A DNA stretch of 40,933 nucleotides from Spirogloea muscicola. Taxonomy: Eukaryota; Streptophyta; Zygnematophyceae; Spirogloeales; Spirogloeaceae. Position 1 is the stretch's first letter. Every line of letters starts with the position of its first letter. Position numbers and translations under genes: made by a program. The notes under the pieces were generated by a model. That model was given only the letters and a program-made list of their open reading frames with translations, searched no databases and had not been told where the DNA came from. Positions 33,118 to 40,933 of this stretch are shown here, one piece after another. Location of the stretch: the NCBI GenBank assembly GCA_009602725.1, contig WELB01000034.1, positions 816,533 through 857,465 on the forward strand, in the 5' to 3' direction.

Positions 33118-33504
33118 TGCTATGAGTTCGTCCCCCTGGCTGTGGACGTGCACGGGATCCTCGGCTGGCTTTGCCAGCCCCTCTTCTCTATGGGCGCGCA
33201 CTTCTTCTGATCCCACTGGCTCGACCTGTTGGCCAAGCTTGCACGGCGCGCTGTGTCCCGCAGGTGCGGTGAGCCGGCTGACTTCAACGCCCCTGGCTCG
33301 TGGGCTCAGGTATATCGTATGCGCTTGTCCGTCTCCCTCCAGCGGTCCATGGCCCACGCCTTGCATCTGCGTGCTGGCCGTGCTCTCGCTGCGGCCTCCG
33401 GCTTTCGTCAGGGGGATAGTTTTCCGGCAGCTAGTCTGACGGATGTGAGGCTCCTCACTCTTAACTACTGAGTGGTCCATCCTCCCCCGTTCTGCCATGG
33501 CCCC
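33118..33504 (+). pseudogene. 5'-truncated retrotransposon copy interrupted by a hairpin module
   Basis: The frame reads YEFVPLAVDVHGIL before the insert. After it: HWLDLLAKLARRAVSRRCGE, PADFNAPGSWAQVYRMRLS, LQRSMAHALHLRAGRALAA, SGFRQGDSFPAASLTDVRL and a stop at 33469-33471. It is very close to the 14.5-kb copy (for example SGFRQGDSFPAASLSDLRL), so probably a recent insertion. The 3' UTR runs into tandem hairpin units. Confidence 0.8.
33165..33209 (+). mobile_element. Clean 45-bp insertion of the hairpin module
   Basis: The flanks CACGGGATCCTCGG and ATCCCACTGGCTCGAC, joined, align without a gap to CACGGGGCTCTCGG and GTCCCAGTGGCTCGAC of the 14.5-kb copy. The 45 bp between them is CTGGCTTTGCCAGCCCCTCT plus TCTCTATGGGCGCGCACTTC and TTCTG, the same module as at 1120, 9735 and 32905-32998. 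No target-site duplication longer than one or two bases is apparent. The insert places a stop codon in the host copy. Confidence 0.75.
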
Positions 33505-33712
33505 GCAGTCGCTGCTTAGCTCGTAGTTTGGCCCCTTCGAACCTTGTCAATTCTTTTCAGTGCTTCTCACAGCCCTTGCCCCCATTAGGAGAGCCACTTC
33601 TTCAGGCCCCGTAGTCGCTGCTTAGCTCGTAGTTTGGCCCCTTCGAACCTTGTCAATTCTTTTCGGGCTGGCTTCTCACAGCCCTTGCCCCCCATTGGGA
33701 GAGCCACTCTTT
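33505..33712 (+). repeat. Tandem pair of about 105-bp hairpin units, retrotransposon tail
   Basis: Each unit: GTCGCTGCTTAGCTCGTAGT, TTGGCCCCTTCGAACCTTGT, CAATTCTTTTC, then (GGGCTGG)CTTCTCACAGCC, CTTGCCCCC, ATTGGGAGAGCCACT. The first unit has CAGTGCTTCTCACAGCC, so one stem arm is mutated. This is the mirror image of the array at 126-390 and follows the retrotransposon 3' UTR directly. Confidence 0.8.
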
Positions 33713-34155
33713 CCATCGACGGACAGGCACATGCGGTACACCTGCGCGAGCGAGAAGTGTCTGCGAGGCGTGCCTGCACTTAACGGTGGGTTCAGCGAGC
33801 GGGCTCGCCCCGCTAGTGGGCGCCGCCATCGCTTGCTCAACGGCGCAAATGCATTGCCCCACCACCGCCAAGCGGCGCCTTGGTCTTGGCGCGGAGCTCA
33901 GCGGGAGGCCGCGCTCGCCGTCAAGACGGCCGCAGACAACTCACCAGCAAGTTGTCGCTAAAATCGCCGCCTGCGCCATGACAGCCGCCGCCACCACCGC
34001 GCCAGGAGGCCCGCCGCCGCCGTCGCCATCGCTGGCCGCCCGCGGCCTCGCCGTCGGCCTGGCGCTCGCCGCGGCGGCGCGGGCCCCGGGAGGCCATCTC
34101 GCTCGGGCGAGGAGCCGCAGCGGCGCCGGAGGTGGCCGTTGATGGTGCCGGCACA
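33713..34155. promoter_or_regulatory. Upstream region of golgin-84
   Basis: GC-rich, with CCG triplets (about 33980-34030), probably promoter and 5' UTR of the gene starting at 34156. No gene or specific regulatory site is recognised. Confidence 0.3.
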
Positions 34156-37100
34156 ATGGCCGGCTGGCTTCGCGCCGCGGAGTCGTTCCTCAACAAGGTA
34201 CGATGACCAGCCTCGCGCCATCTGCGGCGGGATAGGCGCGCCGAAGCCGCCGCCCCGCTCGGCGCTGTCCTAGGCCCGTTCCCGGCGTCCGGCTTGAATG
34301 ACCGGTAGCCGGCTTCCCGAGAGCCGGCGCGCCCCTTGGCCATGGATGCCATGCCGGCTGGGCTGTCGAGCCAGCAGCCGCTGGAGCAGCGCACCTGGCA
34401 CGGCGAGACGACGGTTGCCTTACCATCGCCGTCAGCTAATCACATCGTCTTGACGAGTGGCGCTGGTGCTGGCCGGCTGCCCTTTCGCCAGATCGACGAG
34501 AAGGCGGCGGGGTCCCTGAGGCGCGGCGACGCGGACGCCGCGGGCCGCGGCAGCGAGTCGGAGGACTCCGACGCCGCACGGCCGCCGCCACACCGCCGCC
34601 AGTACCACTCGGACGGCCAGCAGCCGCCTCTCGCAGGCTCCAATGGCCGCGCGCAAGCTGCAATTAATGTCGGTGCTTACCATTCTGACCCGCGATTGGA
34701 CGCTGGCCCGGGGCCTGCCTCGACGTCAGGGAATGGGTCTGCAGCTAGCTACGCAACGAGTGGCAGGGCGAGGCTTGCGACCAGGCAGCCGCCTCTGAGG
34801 GCGGCAAAGTCTGCCAAGGAGGACGACTGGGGAGTCCTGCTCGGCTCCACTGGGGGAAGCATCGGCCGTGGCGACCAGCGCGCAAGAGATGCGCCGAGCT
34901 CGGCAGGCAGGGAGGCCAGCGGGAGTCTCGCTGGGACAGCCACTGGCGGTGCCCAAGGTGGCGGCGGCGCCCTCCGGAGTCATGCAGCCTCGAAGGGCAG
35001 AAGCCAGACGGTGCTGGCAGCAGCACCAGCAGCAGCGAGCCCTGCTGCAGCGCCTGGCAGACCAGAGTCCGTTACCTCGGATGCGCCGAGTACACCGAGT
35101 AGTCACATTGGGGCGGACATCATTGATGTCACGGCGAAGCCCGACAGCAAGCTTCCGGTGGTCCAGGACACGGCTGCGCAGGCCGGGAGGAGTATCGCCG
35201 CCACTAGTCCTGCAATTATGGAAGCCGCCACAGCAGCGGCAGCAGGTCCTCCTGCCCGACCGCGGTGGACGAGCGATGCCGCCCACGCCTCCCAGGAGGA
35301 GAGGCAGCAGCAGGCGCAAGCACTGGGTGCGGCCTCTGGCGGCAGGGCTGCAGCTGCCACTGTGGCTGGTGTCAGCGAGCAGTCTGCACAAACGGCATGT
35401 CCTGCCCCCCTTGATGGCGCTGCTGACACTTCGTCGGCAGCACAGTGTGCTGTTCCTGAGGCCACAGGAGAGGGCAAAGTCCCGGACGGTGGGAGCAGAG
35501 CTTTGACAGCAGGTGCCGCCCTCGAAGACATAGGCGGCCTTGGAGGTGCTGCTTCTGAGGAGGACATGCATCTGGGAAAGTCAGAGGATTTGGCGGAGGA
35601 TGGCACCATGGCGGAACCCCTCCTTGCTGGACCCAATGTTGACGCCGATGCAGGGCCCATGGCTGGCCAAGCGAAGGAAGCCGCAGATTCCCTGCCTTCA
35701 CAGGCAGGCAATGGCACCTCCATCGAGCAGGGCATGCCCTTAATCGACAGGCACCGTGTGTCGGCGGTGCCTACGGAGAGCGGCAGAGAAGCTGCCGAGC
35801 CCGCGCAGTACACAGAAGGTGCAGCGGATACACCAGCAGCAGCTACCAGCAGCTCGTCCCCTGCCCGAGAGATGGCATCGGCAGGCTGGCCCCATGAGGC
35901 GCTGGGCAAGGACGACGACCTCATTGCTGCATACATTGAGGGCATCCAGACGCGTGGCACACAGTCGGCTGGCGAGATGTCAGGCGGCGACGTTGACAAG
36001 CGGCCAAGCCCCCTGGACCTGCCCCCGCGCCAGGGCCGGCGGGGCTATGCCTATGGTGCGCCAGCAGGGGCGGCGAGAGGCGGTGGTGGGGGGCCCATCG
36101 GGATCTCCACCTTCTTCAAGGCCGGGAGGAAGAGCAGCGACACTGCCGACAAGCGGCTGCAGCAGCTGGACGGCGATGGGGCCAGCAGGCACAGCAGTGC
36201 TGGTGAGGAAGAGGAGGAGGAGGATGACGACGACGAGTCCGCCTCGGGCACGACTATGTCCTCTGACGACGAGGAGGACAGCGCCGACGAGGCCGTGGCC
36301 CGCGCTGCGGCCGCCAAGGAGGAGGCTGACCAGGCCGCAGCCCTGGCTCGACGTATCCTGCAGGTGCAAGAGTAGTGCTGAGATCTGCGATAGATTGTGG
36401 CGCGCACAGCGCCTCTGCATTGCTCAAGGAGTTGCTCAAGGAACCATTTAATGACAGTGACCGTAGGTCTTGAGCTCTCTCTTGAACATCTTGTCGCGTC
36501 GATGCTGCAGGAGAACCTGGCTGCCTCCGCTGCGGCGGTGGCACTGCAGGAGCAGGAGCAGGAGCTGGTGCGGTTGGAGGAGAAGCGAGAGGGTATCAAG
36601 TGGCAGGTTGCGACAGCTGCCGAGGAGCATGCTAAAGAGGTGGGCACGTGTTGTGCTTGTCCTTTGTCCTGGCTGTTTGAAAGTTCTGCAGGCAGCTCTG
36701 GACGTTCAGATAACTAAGATATTTTTGTTGAAATACGCCGAGGATGCTGTAGAATTGCATTGCTAGCAGGTCTTTAAGTGCTGTTCGAGCAGGCTTCATC
36801 GTCCTTGCGTGTGGCAGATAGCGAAGCTGCGAGAGAGCATGTTGGAGGGTATGCAGGCTGTGCAAATCGAGAAGCACGCTCACAGTGGCACCCGCCTGGA
36901 GGCCGTGCAGCGAGAGGCGTCGCTGGAGGTGCGCTGTTCAGCTTGATGATGACCTATAGCTGCTCTTTAGTTCAGCTTTGAGCAGTGCTTTGGAGGACAA
37001 AAGGCTGCCTTTTACAAGCAGCCGCAAATGTGGCAAGCGTGACACAAGGGTTTCAGGAATTCAAAGGCAACAAGAAAAGACAGGTTACAGCTCTTAGAGT

Positions 37101-39101
37101 CCGAGAGACGTTCCTGGTCTTACCTATATGCTTGGCTGCTGTTGGACAGACGGAGACATTAGATCATGCCAAGGCTCTCGCTGCAGCGCAGCGTGCTCTG
37201 GACGAGAAGGTGCGCAACTTGGCAATCAAACAGCTCTGCTGTTTGGCTTTAGGATGAGACTTCAGGGATGCAGGTGTAATATCGATTGCTGGGCCACTAC
37301 AGCATATACGTGAGTCTGGGCTGGTACTGCCATTTAAGTCTATGATCCTTGGGCACGTTCCACCCAAGATTCCAAGCAATTCTTGAGGTTTGGTTTCTTG
37401 AGGCTGGTCACCATGCGAGCCCTATTTTCTTGTGCTCGCAGGTGGCTGTTGTCCGCAGTCTCCAGATGAAGATTGAGACAGCGGAGATTAGGCAAGCAGG
37501 TGAGGCTGTCAAGAATGGTCGTTTGTGACTACTGTCCATGCTGCCTGCTTTGTGGTCAAGCCGTCTTTCTACATACAGAGCTGACACGTGTCTGAGTGAA
37601 ATGCTTTGATGGTCTTTCAATTTTGTCATCTCAATAGTGATGGAGCAGGAGGTAGCAGAGGCCGAATCATCTATTGCACAGCTGGAGCAGCTCCGCCATG
37701 GAGGACTGGCACAGGATGGGGTAAGTGTACCTGAGCATAAGTGTACACGCTCAGGCACACCCTCACTGTCATTGTCAGATGAGGGTGTACCTTATAGTGA
37801 TACAGGAGTGACAGGGCAGCCGGACTTAGTACAACTTCAGTCTCCCTACAATTGAATCTCCCTCATCTGACGATCCTCTACGTGCAAATGACACTTGCAG
37901 ATCCATGATACCCAGCAGGCGTCTCTAAAGAGTGACGAGCTCGAAGTACTTGATGCCCGGTATGAGGAGGTGCAACAACAGGTGAGGGAAGCAGTTGTAA
38001 TGTGAGCTTAGACTCAGCTTTCAGCTTAAGCCCTCCATGTGGTTCTCAGATAGTACTGCAGACTTGCTTGCATTACCAAGGGTGGTTGCAATGAGTCATG
38101 CTGGGGCCTGTTGGGATCATGAAAGGTTCTGGAGCTGGAGGCACAGCTGCATGCTGAGCAGTCTGCACAGCGGCAGCCGTCAGCGCTGGAGATTGACCTC
38201 CAGCAGAATCTGAAGCAGCTGACTGACCAATTGATCCAGAAGCAATCCCAGGTAGACTCAGGAGTCAGACTGACGAGTGCCACGTCTCAATGAAGCACCA
38301 CAGAAGCTTGCATCGCTGGCAATTGTGTTTTGCAACGGCGGCCAACAATTGTAGTAGTTAGTAGTTATGCCAACAACTGCGGGTGTAGGAGCAGGTGATA
38401 GTTGATGTACAGACCAACTCGGCAGCATGAAAACTATGCACACCTTGTAGAGGTCTTAAGAGCAGATATTGATGCAGGTGGAGGCACTGGCCAGCGAGAA
38501 GGCCACCCTCACATTGCGCCTCGAGGTGGGGTCTCTAGCCAGTCTTGAGCTCGGAATGACATGGCCGGCAGTGAACCTTCCTGCTGTGGAGCTTCCAGTG
38601 AGGCTGGTCATCTCTTAGTTTGTATTATGCACCTTGTAGATCTAGAAAGGGCCACAAATTAATGATCAAGTCTTGCTTGATACTGACGATTCCTCGGGTA
38701 TCCGGTGATGGGGTCAGACCATCACCAACACTCTTGAAGAGGAGTCTGCGGCAGCCCTGCTGCAGTCAAAGCGGCGGAAGGCGGCCGCTGCCATACTCGA
38801 CCAGCGGGATGGAGACGATGAGGATCCCGAGTATGGTCTGACGCGGACCAGCACGCCCAGCAAGAGCCGGCGGGCAGCGTTTGCGGTCAGAGACTTTGGG
38901 CTTGGCGCCGCAGGGAACGCCGTTGTGCGCCAGGTCTCGCTACTAGCGCTGGGCCTGGACTCGCTCTTCTTGGGGGGTGCGCGGTATCTGCGTGGCAGCT
39001 CCTCTGCACGCGCCATGCTTGCAGGCTACCTCTGCCTGCTGCATGCCTGGGTGCTGCTCGTGTGGCTCATGAGCTCCCACACAGCAACTGCCCTGCGGTA
39101 G
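34156..39101 (+). CDS. Golgin-84 family Golgi tether (golgin candidate 1-like), 11 exons
   Basis: Coiled-coil tether of Golgi membranes. Exons: 34156-34197, 34309-36363, 36511-36639, 36818-36928, 37150-37209, 37442-37499, 37638-37720, 37902-37982, 38126-38251, 38478-38525, 38718-39101; phases agree, about 1,058 residues. The N-terminal MAGWLRAAESFLNK resembles MASWLKAAEDLFE of the Arabidopsis protein. Residues 15-700 are low-complexity Ala/Gly/Ser-rich, ending in an acidic run (EEEEEEDDDDESASG). The coiled coil follows: LQEQEQELVRLEEKREGIK, AKLRESMLEGMQAVQIEKHA, EVAEAESSIAQLEQL, LKQLTDQLIQKQSQ|VEALAS. The last block aligns with ELTDLLYYKQTQLETMASE of plants. The C-terminus has an amphipathic stretch (VVRQVSLLALGLDSLFL) and a tail anchor GYLCLLHAWVLLVWLM, matching ALLHLWVMIVLL of human golgin-84. 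The coiled coil is shorter than in plants, so an exon may be missed. The 3' splice site of exon 2 is the least certain. Confidence 0.85.
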
Positions 39102-40354
39102 CATTATGCATGAGAACCAAATCAAGCAGTAACAAAACAGCAAGTTGCTCTCTCTCTCTCTGAAGCTACTCCAAGTTACTTCTTGGAGAGGTTGTGCCAA
39201 ATGTTGTGCTGCGCTTACGAGCTGGAGCAAGAACTTTCAGCCTTCGTATTGCAGAATTGGCAGGGGCTCCCAGTGACTCACGCCCTCGGCCAGCGGCTGG
39301 ACTTGTGTGACTATTACGAGGGCTTACCGTTGCGTGGTGAGCCCACTGAGGTCGCCAGCTGTGAGCTGGCACGCGAACATTGCCAGCTTTGATGCATGCA
39401 TGTGCTATGGCCCTCACCTTTTCACTATGCTGTCAAGCATCAGCACTACCACAGGTGGCAATTGTCGTCTGTGCATGTGGAGGGAGCTGCAGACCTCAGC
39501 TCTTGAACCATGGCTATGCCTCTACTTTCATCTATGATGCAAGGCTGAGACCTGGCGCATCGTTGGGCAGTCTTGTAAAGCCACAAATCTTGTCAACTAA
39601 GCTGGACCGCAAGCCGCAAGTCTTGCTATGTAAGTTGGACCATGGCTGCACCCTTGTTAGGCGGAGGGCTCCATCACCTCACTTGCAGAGGCCAATCTGG
39701 ATAGTTGGACCAAACTCCTGGACTGGACTGCTCGAGCATGCATTAGTACCACCATGAATGAAATCTCAAGTCAATTGGCAACCCCATGTCACTGAGCGCC
39801 TCAGCATACTTGGATAAATTTATGGCTCTGACAAGCAACAAGACTAGCATAGGCCCCTTTACTTGAGCACGCTATCACTAGCATAGGCCCCTGAGATGGA
39901 GCACGCCAAATATCAGCTGCAATGATCCCTGGGATCCTCCCAAGAGTCGCATGCATGACCATAGCTCGGGGGTTGCGAGCCCGTGCTTCCAACAACAAGC
40001 AAGCAGAAGCGTCCGGTAAGGACAGCACACAAGCGCCGGGCAATGCGTGGTATGACGAATCTCCTATGGAACAGATGAACAATGACTAGCAATTTTAGGC
40101 TGGTCCCAGGTGCGCATGCCGGCATGCCATGGTGCTCGACATCTGACAAAGGCCTCACTCCTTGGAGGCGCACTGTGTACTATGTACAAGTTGAGGCCGG
40201 GTAACAACAAAGCGAGGGTAGTGATGAAGCGCCCATGCAGGCGCTCGTGGAGCAACAGCGATGGGAGGTCGGTATGTGCGAGAGCAGGAGGACAGCCATG
40301 GCCGTCGCTGTGGTGCGCACTGCAGAGGACAAGGCGGGTGCGCTTGCAGCACCA
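39102..40354. other. Intergenic sequence downstream of golgin-84
   Basis: Frames up to about 125 codons occur without recognisable domains. A 34-bp imperfect tandem duplication (ACTAGCATAGGCCCCT ... GAGCACGC) lies at 39842-39908, and short repeats of (A/T)AGTTGGACCA type at 39598-39710. No hairpin-family units are seen. Confidence 0.45.
39842..39908. repeat. Short imperfect tandem duplication
   Basis: ACTAGCATAGGCCCCTTTAC, TTGAGCACGCTATC and ACTAGCATAGGCCCCTGAGA, TGGAGCACGCCAAA follow each other directly. Confidence 0.65.

Positions 40355-40933
<579 letters not shown>

Noticed and set aside
33153-33214. GATCC target-site duplication around the hairpin insertion
   Set aside because: Alignment with the 14.5-kb copy shows that both GATCC-like motifs are original sequence (GCTCTCGGGTCCC), so they are not a duplication made by insertion.
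34432-36451. Alternative-frame and opposite-strand frames over golgin-84 exon 2
   Set aside because: Only the frame ending ARRILQ joins the downstream coiled coil and C-terminal anchor with matching splice phases.

Overview
The window is nuclear DNA of a green alga, most likely a GC-rich, intron-rich chlorophyte (trebouxiophyte or chlorophyte type). Four host genes are split by many short GT-AG introns, and their closest relatives in my knowledge are plant or pan-eukaryotic proteins: eIF5B, a LONESOME HIGHWAY-like bHLH factor, UBP6/USP14 and golgin-84. The sequence starts with an 11-base poly-G, ends with 123 uninterrupted T, and has single N bases at 9336 and 14046, so it looks like a whole draft contig.

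Layout. 1-1.6 kb: retrotransposon debris and short hairpin repeats. 2.17-9.49 kb (minus): translation factor eIF5B, 13 exons, with a greatly expanded repetitive lysine/acidic N-terminus. 9.5-20.8 kb: an accessory island. It holds one long degenerate non-LTR retrotransposon with a zinc finger, a reverse transcriptase (YADD), a CCHC-like motif and a restriction-like endonuclease, plus several 5'-truncated copies and many copies of a short GGGCTGGC...CAGCC hairpin repeat. 20.86-25.90 kb (plus): bHLH-MYC_N/LHW-like transcription factor, 8 exons. 26.55-32.41 kb (minus): proteasome-associated deubiquitinase UBP6/USP14, 18 exons, convergent with the previous gene. 32.65-33.71 kb: a second small island of hairpin repeats and retrotransposon tails. 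34.16-39.10 kb (plus): Golgi tether golgin-84, 11 exons, with a C-terminal membrane anchor. 40.36-40.81 kb: a Gly-rich partial reading frame running to the contig end.

The host genes are ordinary single-copy housekeeping or regulatory genes and do not form a pathway; what they share is that the hairpin repeats are absent from them. The most interesting signal is that repeat family. It has at least 25 copies in both orientations, it forms the tandem 3' tails of the retrotransposon copies, and in one place (33165-33209) a 45-bp unit sits as a clean insertion inside a retrotransposon copy. This suggests a small non-autonomous element partnered with an endonuclease-type LINE. Other points of note are the complete LHW-like bHLH gene, with the HLH split by an intron in its loop, the NLGETCYM active-site box in UBP6, and nine or ten tandem modules in the eIF5B N-terminus.
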